A stretch of 41,097 nucleotides of DNA from an uncultured Eubacteriales bacterium (GCA_902475855.1 CABSBF010000017.1:1-41097); one strand, 5' to 3'; positions 15,669 through 24,398 are shown, numbered from the stretch's first letter. The notes: generated by a model not told the origin, from the letters alone. Translations and numbers: made by a program.

Positions 15669-17356
15669 GCCTTGATCTCTTCCTTTCCGCTCAGAATCGC
15701 CATGAATTCGCTGCCGGTGATGGTTTCTTTTTCATACAGATAATTGGCCAGCTCGTCGAGCTTTGCGCGGTTGCCTTCCAGCAGCTTCCGCGCCTTGGCA
15801 TGCTGCGTCTTCACCGTCTCCACGACCTTGCGGTCGATCTCCTTCTGCATATCGGCAGAGCAAGCCAGAGAGGTGTCGCCGCCGAGATACTGGTTCGTCA
15901 CGGTTTCCATGGCGACCATGTCAAATTCCTCCGTCATGCCGTAGCGGGTGATCATGGCGCGTGCCAGCTTCGTCGCCTGCTCAATGTCGTTGGAGGCGCC
16001 GGTCGTGATCTGACCGAATACAATTTCCTCTGCCGCGCGGCCGCCGGTCAGCGTGGCGATCTTATTTTCCAGCTCCTCCTTGGTCATCAGAACCTTATCG
16101 TTCTGCTCAACCTGCATGGTGTAGCCCAGTGCGCCGGAGGTTCTGGGAATGATGGTAATCTTCTGCACCGGTGCGGAGTCGGTCTGCAAGGCCGCAACCA
16201 GCGCATGGCCGATCTCGTGGTAGGCGACGACCTTCTTTTCTGCATCGGTCATAATGGCGTTTTTCTTCTGGTAGCCCGCGATGACAACCTCGATACTCTC
16301 CTCCAAATCTGCCTGCTCCACCACGGTGCGCCCGCTGCGCACAGCGCGCAGGGCAGCCTCGTTGATGATATTGGCCAGCTCTGCACCGGAGGTGCCGGAA
16401 GCCATACGCGCGATGGTGTGGAAATCCACATTGTCCGCCGTTTTGATCTTTTTCGCATGAACCTTCAGGATGGCCTCGCGTCCGGCAAGGTCGGGCAGCT
16501 CCACAGGAACCCGGCGGTCAAAGCGGCCGGGGCGCGTCAGCGCAGGGTCAAGGGATTCGGGGCGGTTCGTCGCCGCCAGAATGATGACGCCGTTGTTGCC
16601 CTCAAAGCCGTCCATCTCGGTCAGAAGCTGGTTGAGTGTTTGCTCGCGCTCGTCGTTGCCGCCGATCTGCCCGTCACGCTTTTTGCCGATGGCATCAATC
16701 TCGTCAATGAAAACGATGCAGGGTGCCTTCTCCTTGGCCTGCTTGAACAGGTCTCGCACCTTTGATGCGCCCATGCCGACAAACATCTCCACAAACTCCG
16801 AACCGGACATGGAGAAAAACGGCACGCCCGCTTCGCCTGCAACTGCCTTGGCCAGCATGGTCTTGCCGGTTCCCGGAGGGCCTACAAGCAGCACGCCCTT
16901 GGGCATGGACGCGCCGACGTCAGAATATTTCTTGGGATTGTGCAGGTAGTCCACGATTTCCGCCAGATTCTCCTTGGCCTCGTCCTCGCCTGCCACATCG
17001 GAAAACCGGATGCCGTCCGTAGAAGGAACATAGACCTTGGCGTTGCTTTTTCCCATGCCGAAAGCCATGGCGTTCGGGCCGCCGGCCTGCGACATCATCT
17101 TCTTGGCCATATACTGCCCGAGAGCAGCGAAGATCAGAATCGGCAGAATGAAGGTCAGGAAAAAGCTGAGCAGCGGCGACATTCCCTTTTCGATGTTCCG
17201 TGTGAAGGTCGCGCCGGAGTCATAAAGCCGTTCCGTCAGAGTCGGATCGTTCATTTCGCCTGTCTTGTAAATCCGATCGCTGTCCTTGTCCGTAAAAACG
17301 ATCTCGGAATCTTCGATTTCGACGGTATCAATTTTCTTTTCCGCGATCATTTTCAT
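15665..17356 (-). CDS. ftsH: ATP-dependent zinc metalloprotease FtsH, lacking its first membrane helix
   Basis: Membrane-anchored AAA+ protease for misfolded membrane proteins and short-lived regulators. The 563-aa chain from ATG 17356 has a small outer domain (1-55), one membrane helix (about 60-80), Walker A GPPGTGKT (159-166), Walker B IVFIDEI (214-220), the second region of homology (about 261-282) and zinc site HEIGH (380-384). FtsH normally has two membrane helices. The first is encoded just upstream in the same frame (17369-17494), but a TAA at 17366-17368 separates them. TTAAGG, which includes that stop, lies 7 nt before ATG 17356 and could serve for restart. See the separate finding. 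Confidence 0.9.
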   Translation of the reverse strand: MKMIAEKKIDTVEIEDSEIVFTDKDSDRIYKTGEMNDPTLTERLYDSGATFTRNIEKGMSPLLSFFLTFILPILIFAALGQYMAKKMMSQAGGPNAMAFGMGKSNAKVYVPSTDGIRFSDVAGEDEAKENLAEIVDYLHNPKKYSDVGASMPKGVLLVGPPGTGKTMLAKAVAGEAGVPFFSMSGSEFVEMFVGMGASKVRDLFKQAKEKAPCIVFIDEIDAIGKKRDGQIGGNDEREQTLNQLLTEMDGFEGNNGVIILAATNRPESLDPALTRPGRFDRRVPVELPDLAGREAILKVHAKKIKTADNVDFHTIARMASGTSGAELANIINEAALRAVRSGRTVVEQADLEESIEVVIAGYQKKNAIMTDAEKKVVAYHEIGHALVAALQTDSAPVQKITIIPRTSGALGYTMQVEQNDKVLMTKEELENKIATLTGGRAAEEIVFGQITTGASNDIEQATKLARAMITRYGMTEEFDMVAMETVTNQYLGGDTSLACSADMQKEIDRKVVETVKTQHAKARKLLEGNRAKLDELANYLYEKETITGSEFMAILSGKEEIKA

Positions 17357-17365
17357 AAAGTTGCC

Positions 17366-17494
17366 TTAATCCACTTCATTCACGCGGGCGCTCGCCAGCA
17401 ACGGCGAAAGCACCATGTTAAAGACCAGAATCGCCAGCAACACAATGCCATAATAATAAATCAGCGGTTTCTTGGGAGATTTTACCTCTTTCAT
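17366..17494 (-). CDS. ftsH: FtsH N-terminal transmembrane segment, cut off by in-frame UAA
   Basis: A 42-aa reading frame with AAAGGAG upstream of ATG 17494. It starts MKEVKSPKKPLIYYYG, has one membrane helix (IVLLAILVFNMVLSPLLA) and ends ARVNEVD followed by TAA. Family FtsH proteins continue there as a D-Y-G-x-F-type sequence; the codon after the stop is Gly, then Asn-Phe-Met in the same frame, so one Tyr codon (TAT/TAC) appears to have become TAA. It is either a small separate subunit, a source of readthrough product, or the mark of a mutation or sequencing error. Confidence 0.8.
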   Translation of the reverse strand: MKEVKSPKKPLIYYYGIVLLAILVFNMVLSPLLASARVNEVD

Positions 17495-17625
17495 CTTCCC
17501 TGTTCTCCTTTCGGGGCATTTGCGCCCCATTTTTCTTTTCGTCGAAAATTATAATATCCAATTTTGAACTATTTGGAAACAATCTGAAACGGTTCCCTTA
17601 CATTTTCACTGAATTGCGGATGCGC
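17495..17625 (-). promoter_or_regulatory. ftsH upstream region with -10 element and leader hairpin
   Basis: On the minus strand TATAAT sits at 17553-17548, with no good -35 at the usual distance. The leader then has a 5-bp hairpin (GGGGC/GCCCC at about 17514-17529) just before the AAAGGAG ribosome site. No terminator was seen after the regulator gene at 17626, so some readthrough from it is possible. Confidence 0.4.
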
Positions 17626-19743
17626 TCACAGAATCCGACCCGCCTCGTGCTCTGCCCGAATGTCGAAATAAGGCAAAAGACTCTCGGCAATGTAGGCCAG
17701 TTCGCTGGCGGGAATGGAAACTCCGAAGAGCTCGGCAACATATTGCATGTGCATCTCCAGCCGCGTGAACAGGGTGCTGTTGGCATTGATGAAGGCCTTC
17801 AGTCCGTCGTATTTCAGCGACTCTCCGCGGATAAGGCGCTCCAGCATATGCGCGCAATGGAATGTGAACTTCACCACGATATCATTTGTTGGTGCAATAC
17901 CGAAATCGTTCAGCAGTCCCGTCAGCGCGCTGTTGAGAATGCTGCACGCCTTCTGCGGGTTCAGGAAGGTCAGCGTCGGAATCAGCATCTTTTTGATGGT
18001 GCCATCCAAGAAGCTGCTGCTCTGTTCCGCCGTGCCGGTGGAAACAAGGGTCATTCCCTCCTCAGTGAGCAAATGCAGTGTCATTTCCGGCCGCAGGCTT
18101 GCATCTGCAAGCGCCATTAATACCGGAAGCCCGGCATTGCCGATGGTTGCATTGGGAATGCCGGTGTTATGGAAGAGGAATTCTCCGAGCTCTGTCAGAG
18201 GATTCATATCTGCGGCAATCAGCACCCCAGCGGACGTGTCCCGGTGCTGCAGAGCCTGCATGACTCTTTCCCGCAGCGAAACGAGGGAGGAACCCGCGTG
18301 ATAGCTCAGGCCAATCACGCGCTCCCGTCCGACTGCCGCATTGGCGTAGTCAGCCAACTGCTCGGCAACGGACTCGCCATGGAACAGCGCCAGAATCGTC
18401 ACGCCCTCCTGCGCAGGCGGCGCAGAGGCAGTGGGTACAGCATCATAGTGATGCAGCCGCTCCATCAGCATCCCCTCGTTGTAGCGGTTGGTCGAAATCC
18501 CCTTCGGCGTGAAGGTGATGTATTCCAACTCCAGTTCGGAAAGAAGCGCAGCAATCTTTCGGTCAGCCTCCGGATCAGGGTGAATACCCGCCAGAAAGTC
18601 CGCATGGATGCTCGACAGCGTAATTTCAATGATGCGCGAATGCGGCATGGCAGAGCTGTGGCGCAGATAAACCAGAGAACAGGTCGTGCGGGTAGCTCGG
18701 TAAAGGCTGCCAAGGTTGTCCGGATAGTCCGCCTTCAGAAATGCCGCCAGCGCGTCCGCCTGAAGGCGGAAGCACAGGCCGGTTGATTCGGACTCCTTCC
18801 GGAAATTCGTAATAATCAGCTCGGCAAGTTCGTGCAGATCCCATTGAATCAGATTTGGGATGTGAATAAGTACGGGAAAATGCTGCTGAAGCAGTGAGAT
18901 CGACGACGCCTGCGGCGGGTCGGTAGAGATGGCGACAATCATAACATTGGCATAGCGTGTGACCGAGGCTTCACCGATACGGGTGAAGGTCTTTTTGTCG
19001 ATCAGGCGCGTCAGGGAGCGCTGCACGGACGGGGGCAGTTTCTCCACGCCGTTAAGGCAGAGTACGCCGCCTGCCGCGCGCTCAATCAGGCCACGCCGGC
19101 TCTTTCCGCCCTTTTGCGAGACGTCCTTGCTGTATCCGAAGAGCTGATTCAGGAAGCCCTGCGGCGAAGCCTCATAGTCGCGGCAATTGACGATGATATA
19201 AGGTGCATCCTTGGCCATGGAGCCGGTGGCAACGGCGTGCAGAAACATACGGTGGGCAAAATCGCCTCTGCCGACGCCGACGTTTCCATAAATCAGAGTA
19301 TGCATATCGTGCGAAGGATACATGACAGCAGCCTTGGCGTGCAGGATAGCCGTACGGAGCGTATGCTGCGCACCGATCTGGTTGTCAAGCAGTACCGGTG
19401 TTTCCGCCGCCATTTCCTCCTCCGGCGGGCGCTCGGGAGCAACAGAGAGAAAACTTTGGATCTCACTCCCCTTTGGCAGCGTAGAAGGGAAAAATGCAGA
19501 GGGATAGTGCTGCTCCAGATGGAAGCGGCTGATATAATAGGTCGGCTTCCCCTGCACTTTGATGAGCTGTCCATCCTGGTACAGCAGGTTCAGTTCACGC
19601 GCAACATTGGCGCGGTCCATCCTCAGGCGTTCCGCCAGCGCGGCGGCATGGCTCCACCGGGCGCAGCCTTCCGGTGCAGAGAGCGCCGCCTCCGTCTCCT
19701 CCTGCACTGCTGCGAGGATAACCTCCTTGCGTCGTTCCTTCAT
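17626..19743 (-). CDS. LevR-like PTS-controlled transcription regulator with degenerate AAA+ domain
   Basis: A 705-aa regulator. Order: winged-helix N-terminus (about 1-75), AAA+ of sigma-54-activator type (about 125-330), helical linker, mannose-type EIIA domain (about 447-570, with His455 in LFHGES) and a C-terminal PRD (about 580-695, FTFHCAHMLERL with His629/His632). This is the LevR/DgaR/GfrR design, in which phosphorylation of EIIA and PRD histidines reports sugar transport. The AAA+ domain looks inactive: Walker A is GNVGVGRG (Lys lost), Walker B is GVLCLNG instead of LFLDE, and GAFTGA is replaced by FGYSKDVSQKGG. Start ATG 19743 has GGAAGGTG upstream. It diverges from the PTS operon and very likely controls it, but hardly as a classical sigma-54 activator. 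Confidence 0.88.
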   Translation of the reverse strand: MKERRKEVILAAVQEETEAALSAPEGCARWSHAAALAERLRMDRANVARELNLLYQDGQLIKVQGKPTYYISRFHLEQHYPSAFFPSTLPKGSEIQSFLSVAPERPPEEEMAAETPVLLDNQIGAQHTLRTAILHAKAAVMYPSHDMHTLIYGNVGVGRGDFAHRMFLHAVATGSMAKDAPYIIVNCRDYEASPQGFLNQLFGYSKDVSQKGGKSRRGLIERAAGGVLCLNGVEKLPPSVQRSLTRLIDKKTFTRIGEASVTRYANVMIVAISTDPPQASSISLLQQHFPVLIHIPNLIQWDLHELAELIITNFRKESESTGLCFRLQADALAAFLKADYPDNLGSLYRATRTTCSLVYLRHSSAMPHSRIIEITLSSIHADFLAGIHPDPEADRKIAALLSELELEYITFTPKGISTNRYNEGMLMERLHHYDAVPTASAPPAQEGVTILALFHGESVAEQLADYANAAVGRERVIGLSYHAGSSLVSLRERVMQALQHRDTSAGVLIAADMNPLTELGEFLFHNTGIPNATIGNAGLPVLMALADASLRPEMTLHLLTEEGMTLVSTGTAEQSSSFLDGTIKKMLIPTLTFLNPQKACSILNSALTGLLNDFGIAPTNDIVVKFTFHCAHMLERLIRGESLKYDGLKAFINANSTLFTRLEMHMQYVAELFGVSIPASELAYIAESLLPYFDIRAEHEAGRIL

Positions 19744-19865
19744 ACGATCACCTTCCCAGAAATTTTTTTCGAACATGATTGCTAAAACCGAGAAAAAACT
19801 TACACACTCTTTACGTTCGCTTGTGAATCCGTGTCGAGATTCGGTGAGACTCTGAACACAATCTC

Positions 19866-19874
19866 ATTATAACA
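19866..19874 (-). promoter_or_regulatory. Extended -10 promoter for the regulator gene
   Basis: On the minus strand TGTTATAAT, a perfect extended -10. No clear -35. The leader would be about 115 nt and contains the short inverted repeat GAATC...GATTC at 19826-19843. Confidence 0.5.
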
Positions 19875-19940
19875 GAGGAGAACCGGAAAAAATATAGGAC
19901 AATATGCACAAAATCAAATCTTGATAAATATTAAATATGG

Positions 19941-19954
19941 TCAAAACGCAGACA
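19941..19954 (+). promoter_or_regulatory. Weak cre-like site (catabolite repression)
   Basis: TCAAAACGCAGACA matches the CcpA consensus TGWNANCGNTNWCA at 8 of its 10 fixed positions and lies about 37 bp upstream of the PTS -35 box. Suggestive only. A partial dyad TGATGAT...ATCATA at about 19963-19983 could be a second site. Confidence 0.25.
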
Positions 19955-19990
19955 TACACAGTTTGATGATCGTGTAATCATATCGAAAAT

Positions 19991-20019
19991 TTGACAACTA
20001 TTTGTGTTGAACATATAAT
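19991..20019 (+). promoter_or_regulatory. Perfect consensus sigma-A promoter of the PTS operon
   Basis: TTGACA (19991-19996), 17 bp, TATAAT (20014-20019). Start near 20026, about 60 nt before the first gene. I found no sigma-54 -24/-12 element (GG...GC spacing) between 19744 and 20086, which fits the loss of sigma-54 residues in the neighbouring regulator. Confidence 0.9.
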
Positions 20020-20086
20020 CAAAACAACAATTGAATTTGCAGAATAATACTCTCATCACCCGGGATACGGAGAAATGGAAGGTAAA

Positions 20087-20563
20087 ATGAACATTGTTTT
20101 AACCCGGATCGATGAACGTCTCATCCATGGCCAGGTATTGATATCGTGGGCGAAAAAGCTGAACGTCCGCCAGATCATTATCGCCGATGACCAGAGTGCA
20201 GAGGATGCGATGGCGCAGACCGTGCTGGCGCTGTCGGTGCCGATCGGTATTGAACTGAGAATTCTCAGCCGCCGCGACGCGCTGAGCTACATCAAATCCC
20301 GGCCGTCGGGCGGCTATCCCAACACAATCCTGCTGATGCGCTCGCCGCACGCGATGAAATATCTCTGGGACAACGGCTACCGTCCGAGCAGCATCAACAT
20401 CGGCGGCATGGCCGCCGGCGCCAGCCGCAGCCCGGTCTGCCGCGGCGTGTATATGTCTGAGGAGGAGCGGCGCATCCTGCGGCAGCTCCAGGCCGAGGGC
20501 GCGGATGTTTACGTTCAGGTTGTCTATGCGGAGGCCAAGACCCCGCTGTCCAAATACTTATGA
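20087..20563 (+). CDS. PTS mannose/fructose/sorbose-family IIB component (first copy)
   Basis: The phosphate carrier that takes phosphate from IIA and passes it to the sugar during import. The 158-aa protein has the active-site TRIDERLIHGQV with phosphorylated His14, then IIIADDQSAED and the C-terminal SEEERRILRQLQAEGADVYVQVV. ATG 20087 is chosen (GGAAGG just upstream) over ATG 20075 because family members begin with (N)IVLTRID. First gene of the operon, about 60 nt after its promoter. A second IIB lies at 25521. Confidence 0.93.
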   Translation: MNIVLTRIDERLIHGQVLISWAKKLNVRQIIIADDQSAEDAMAQTVLALSVPIGIELRILSRRDALSYIKSRPSGGYPNTILLMRSPHAMKYLWDNGYRPSSINIGGMAAGASRSPVCRGVYMSEEERRILRQLQAEGADVYVQVVYAEAKTPLSKYL

Positions 20564-20597
20564 TCGTTACGCTTTTTATCTAAAGGAGAAATTTAAT

Positions 20598-20858
20598 ATG
20601 GTTGAAATGAAAACAACGGTCCAGAACCCGACCGGCCTGCATGCAAGACCCGCCGCACAGCTCGTTTCGCTGGCGAAGTCCTTCCAGAGCAAGGTGACCG
20701 TGCTGGCTGACGACCGTTCCTGTGACGCGAAGAGCATCTTCGGCGTCCTTCACGCCTGTATCAAGCAGGGCACCGAGATCGTCGTCCGCGCCGAGGGCAA
20801 CGACGAACAGACCGCCGCCGAAGAAGTCGTCAAGTATATTGAGACATTGGAGGAATAA
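20598..20858 (+). CDS. ptsH: HPr phosphocarrier protein
   Basis: General or operon-specific phosphocarrier of the PTS. The 86-aa protein has the His15 site in NPTGLHARPAAQ and the regulatory Ser46 in DAKSIFGVLHAC, so it could be a target of HPr kinase as in other Firmicutes. AGGAG precedes the ATG. Encoded between IIB and Enzyme I in a sugar operon rather than in a stand-alone ptsHI locus, so it may be a dedicated copy or the genome's only one; this cannot be settled from the window. Confidence 0.94.
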   Translation: MVEMKTTVQNPTGLHARPAAQLVSLAKSFQSKVTVLADDRSCDAKSIFGVLHACIKQGTEIVVRAEGNDEQTAAEEVVKYIETLEE

Positions 20859-20860
20859 TC

Positions 20861-22585
20861 GTGATCCTGCAAGGCATTTCCGTTTCTCCCGGCTGCACAC
20901 TTGCGCCGAGCTATCTTCTTGCGGAGCCTCCGGCTTTTGATTTTGCGCAGAGAGCGACCGAACCGGTTGACGATACGCTGCGCCGCATCGACGATGCGTT
21001 TCAGGCAATCGCAGCAGAGCTGACTGCCGCAAAAGAGCAATACGCGGCATCCGGTGCTTCGGAGCAGGCGGATCTGACGGAGGTTCAGCTTGCAATGCTG
21101 GAGGACTCCGCCTTCCGTGACCAGATCACCGCTGCCGCGCAGAGTGGCCTTTCCGCTTCTGCCGCAGTGCTTTCCAGCGGCAGAGAACAGGAGAACATGC
21201 TGCTGGCACTCAATGACGAATACATGTCGGCACGCGCCGATGATATACGCGACCTTTCTCTTCGCGTCGCCTGCCGCATTGAAGGCATTGCCCGTCCCGA
21301 CCTGTCAGAGCTCTCCTGCGACTGCATTGTGCTCGCAAATCAGCTTCTTCCGTCGACCCTGATGTCCGCAAAGCTTGAACATATCAAGGGGCTCGTCATC
21401 GGTAACGGAACCAAAACCTCCCATGTTTCCATCCTCGCCTCCGGCCTTCAGATCCCAACGCTGGTCGGATGCGGCAGCGTCACTGCGATTCAAGACGGTG
21501 AATCCGTTTATCTCGACGGTGAGAAGGCAATGCTCTGTTACGGCATGAGTGCCAAGGAATTGGCAGAGTGTGAGTCGGCCTTGGACATCTTCCGGCAGAA
21601 AAAGGCACTGCTGCAAACCTACGGCGAGCGCCCCTTCGAAAGCAAAAACGGCGTCCGCAGCGGCCTGTATATGAACATTACGGACCCCTGCGAACTGCTT
21701 CGCCCGGCCGCCTGTGTCAATGACGGCGTTGGCCTGTTCCGCTCGGAGTTTCTGTTTCTCGACCGAAAGACACTTCCCTCAGAGGAGGAGCAGTACAGAG
21801 CATATGCACAGGCAGCAAAAGCGCTCGGCGGCAGGGCTCTGACCATCCGGACCATCGACATTGGCGGTGACAAAGACGTTCCTGCACTGGGTCTTCCCAA
21901 GGAGGAAAATCCCTTTATGGGCTATCGTGCCGTGCGCATCTGCATGGATCGCAGCGGCCTGATTCTCACCCAGCTTCGCGCAATTCTGCGTGCGGCGCTC
22001 TGTGGGGATATTCGCGTGATGTTCCCCATGATCGCAACTGTTTCCGAACTGGAAGCGATGCTGGCCTATCTCCGGCAGGCAGACGAACAGCTCACAAAGG
22101 AAAGCATTCCCCACCGTGCGGATCTCAAAGTCGGCATTATGGTGGAAATCCCCTCCGCAGTCGTTATGCTCGATCAGCTTCTTGAACAGATTGATTTCGT
22201 CAGTATCGGAAGCAACGATCTCGTGCAGTATACCTTCGCGGCAGATCGGCTGAACGAGAAGGTCAGCTATCTGAATCAATTCATGCATCCTGCAGTCCTG
22301 AGGCTCATCCACCAGACCATTTCCATGACGCACATGCGCGGCAAAGAATGCTCGCTGTGCGGCGAGATGGCCGGTGACCGGGTCGGCCTGGCTGCATTGG
22401 CAATACTCGGCCTGCGCAAATTCAGCATGTCCTCATCCAAGCTGCTTCGGGCAAAACGTCTGATGTCGCTGCTGGATCTTGAGGAACTGCGGAGTTTGCA
22501 GGAACCGCTGCTTCATGCACGTGATGCCGGGCAGACCGCAGCCATCCTGAAACAAGCTCTTCCGGCGGAATATTTCGCCATGTGA
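20861..22585 (+). CDS. ptsI: PTS Enzyme I (phosphoenolpyruvate-protein phosphotransferase)
   Basis: Takes phosphate from PEP to its own histidine and on to HPr. The 574-aa chain has the HPr-binding N-terminal domain, the phosphorylated His188 in KTSHVSILAS, and the PEP-binding barrel: VGLFRSEFLF, TIRTIDIGGDKDVPAL, FVSIGSNDLVQYTFAADR and the catalytic Cys500 in SLCGEMAGD. Starts at GTG 20861 with GGAGG 7 nt upstream, two bases after HPr. All key residues are kept, so it should be active. Confidence 0.95.
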   Translation: MILQGISVSPGCTLAPSYLLAEPPAFDFAQRATEPVDDTLRRIDDAFQAIAAELTAAKEQYAASGASEQADLTEVQLAMLEDSAFRDQITAAAQSGLSASAAVLSSGREQENMLLALNDEYMSARADDIRDLSLRVACRIEGIARPDLSELSCDCIVLANQLLPSTLMSAKLEHIKGLVIGNGTKTSHVSILASGLQIPTLVGCGSVTAIQDGESVYLDGEKAMLCYGMSAKELAECESALDIFRQKKALLQTYGERPFESKNGVRSGLYMNITDPCELLRPAACVNDGVGLFRSEFLFLDRKTLPSEEEQYRAYAQAAKALGGRALTIRTIDIGGDKDVPALGLPKEENPFMGYRAVRICMDRSGLILTQLRAILRAALCGDIRVMFPMIATVSELEAMLAYLRQADEQLTKESIPHRADLKVGIMVEIPSAVVMLDQLLEQIDFVSIGSNDLVQYTFAADRLNEKVSYLNQFMHPAVLRLIHQTISMTHMRGKECSLCGEMAGDRVGLAALAILGLRKFSMSSSKLLRAKRLMSLLDLEELRSLQEPLLHARDAGQTAAILKQALPAEYFAM

Positions 22586-22683
22586 GGGCCTTCCTCAGCG
22601 GGTGCAGAAAAAACTTGAGAGGGATGTGAGAAACAACCAACGACGCGCTTCCAAAAATCTAAAAAAGGAGAGAAGAAAAAGAA

Positions 22684-23430
22684 ATGATAGTACGCGCTAT
22701 CCTGGTGGCTCTGATTGCTACCTGCAGCACCTGGTGGTTCAGCCATGTGATCACCAGAACCTGGCTTTACCCGATCTGGTCCGGCTTCCTTGTCGGCATC
22801 GTAATGGGTAAGCCGATGGAAGGCATGATGCTCGCTGCGGCCATCAACCTTCCCTATGTCGGCTTTATCACAGCCGGCGGCTCCATGCCCGGCAATGCAA
22901 TGTTTGCCGGTTCCGTTGGCACGGCCCTTGGCCTTGTCTCCGGCCTCGACATGACCACTGCAACCACAATCGGTGTCATCCTCGGCTCCGTTGCCGTTAT
23001 GATCTGGAACGCCTACATGTCCATCAACGCTGTTTGGGTTCATATGGCTGACAAGTTCGCGGCAAAGGGCAACCTGAAGATGATTCGCTTCTGCAACTAT
23101 GTACCTTCTTTCTTCGTGTCCCTGGTTCTCAACGGACTCCCCGCTTTCTTCATCGTGATGAAGGGCGCTGTCGTCGGCGACTGGCTGGCTGCCTGCCCCA
23201 AGTGGCTCATTGACGGCTTCGCAATGGTCGGCGGTATCCTCCCGGCACTCGGCGTCGGCATGCTGCTGAACTTCCTGGGCCAGAAGAAGATTCTCCCGTT
23301 CTTCTTCCTCGGTTTCTTCCTCGCGCAGTTCCTTGGTCTGAACACAATGGCCGTTACCATCTTCGGTGCGATCATTGCCTTCATTATCTACCTCTTTGAC
23401 AAGAGCAAAGCAGAAAAGGAGGCGGCATAA
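22684..23430 (+). CDS. PTS mannose/fructose/sorbose-family IIC component
   Basis: Membrane channel subunit that, with IID, moves the sugar. The 248-aa protein is strongly hydrophobic with about seven to eight membrane segments. EII-Sor features are seen: YPIWSGFLVGIVMGKPMEGM, AAINLPYVGFITAGGSMPGN and GGILPALGVGMLLNFLGQK. AAGGAG lies upstream. A 98-nt gap separates it from Enzyme I, the longest gap before it in the operon; nothing clear is in it. Partner IID follows directly. Confidence 0.94.
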   Translation: MIVRAILVALIATCSTWWFSHVITRTWLYPIWSGFLVGIVMGKPMEGMMLAAAINLPYVGFITAGGSMPGNAMFAGSVGTALGLVSGLDMTTATTIGVILGSVAVMIWNAYMSINAVWVHMADKFAAKGNLKMIRFCNYVPSFFVSLVLNGLPAFFIVMKGAVVGDWLAACPKWLIDGFAMVGGILPALGVGMLLNFLGQKKILPFFFLGFFLAQFLGLNTMAVTIFGAIIAFIIYLFDKSKAEKEAA

Positions 23431-23432
23431 TC

Positions 23433-24263
23433 ATGGCACAGCTTAGAAAATCTGACCTCGTCAAAAACTGGCTGCTTGGCTACTCCAGTGAAACCTGCTA
23501 TAACTATGAACGCCTTCAGGCTCTCGGCAATGCAAACGCTTTCATCCCCATCATCAAGCGTCTGTATAAGGAAGATCAGTATGCGGAAGAAATTTCCAAG
23601 TACATGAACTTCTTCAACACCGAGCCTTCCTACATGGGCACCGTAATCCACGGCATCACCGCCGCAATGGAAGAGAAGCGTGCGAACGACGGTGACATTA
23701 CCGCCGATGAGATCCTCTCCGTCCGCTCCGCCCTCATGGGACCGCTTGCCGGTATCGGCGACGTCGTTTCTCAGTCGATCGTCTACCCGATCCTCGCCGG
23801 CGTCTGCATCCAGTTGGCACTCGCAGGCAACTATGCAGGCCCGATCCTGTTCGAAATCATCTACAAGGTGATCATGCTTACCCTCGGTTACAACATGTAT
23901 ATGATGGGCTATCGCAAGGGCAAGAGCGCGATCATCTCCTTCCTGAAAACCGGTCTGCTCAACAAGATTCTTGAACTCGTCAGCATTGTCGGTCTGATGG
24001 TCATCGGCAGTATGGCCGTAAGCAACATCAGCTTTAACTTCTCCCTCATCGGATGGGAAGTTACCAACGAGATCGGTTCCGTTGCGTTTAACCTTCAGAC
24101 CACCGTTTTCGATGCGCTGCTTCCCGGCATGGTTCCGCTGGCACTCGTGCTCGGCGTTTGGGGCCTGCTGAAGAAACGTGTAAAGCCGACAGTCATCATT
24201 CTCCTTATGTTCGTCTTGGCGTTTGTCACGATCGGCTTGGCGGCACTCTGCGGCGCTTATTAA
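23433..24263 (+). CDS. PTS mannose/fructose/sorbose-family IID component
   Basis: Second membrane subunit of the permease. The 276-aa protein has the family opening (LRKSDLVKNWLLGYSSETCYNYERLQ), AMEEKRANDGDITADEI, the signature ALMGPLAGIGDVVSQSI and C-terminal membrane segments. It starts 2 nt after IIC with AGGAGG inside the IIC end. A long hairpin follows at 24304-24343. Confidence 0.94.
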   Translation: MAQLRKSDLVKNWLLGYSSETCYNYERLQALGNANAFIPIIKRLYKEDQYAEEISKYMNFFNTEPSYMGTVIHGITAAMEEKRANDGDITADEILSVRSALMGPLAGIGDVVSQSIVYPILAGVCIQLALAGNYAGPILFEIIYKVIMLTLGYNMYMMGYRKGKSAIISFLKTGLLNKILELVSIVGLMVIGSMAVSNISFNFSLIGWEVTNEIGSVAFNLQTTVFDALLPGMVPLALVLGVWGLLKKRVKPTVIILLMFVLAFVTIGLAALCGAY

Positions 24264-24303
24264 TCTCAAGTTCACAGTACTTTTCCATCCCTCTCCCTAA
24301 ACT

Positions 24304-24343
24304 GAACATGGCAGTGCAGGTTTCGGCCTGCATTGCCATGTTC
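24304..24343 (+). promoter_or_regulatory. Intercistronic hairpin after IID
   Basis: GAACATGGCAGTGCAGG (24304-24320) pairs with 24327-24343 with one G·T pair around TTTCGG. It has no T tract, so it is more likely an RNA-processing or 3' stabilising element than a strong terminator. It splits the operon into a transporter part and an enzyme part. Confidence 0.65.
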
Positions 24344-24398
24344 AAACAAAATCATCCGACTCTCCCCTTCCTGAAATCGACATACACAGAGGCATACT

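Noticed and set aside
19744..20086. Sigma-54 promoter for the PTS operon
   Set aside because: No GG-N10-GC element with TGGCAC/TTGC character was found; a perfect sigma-A promoter is present instead.
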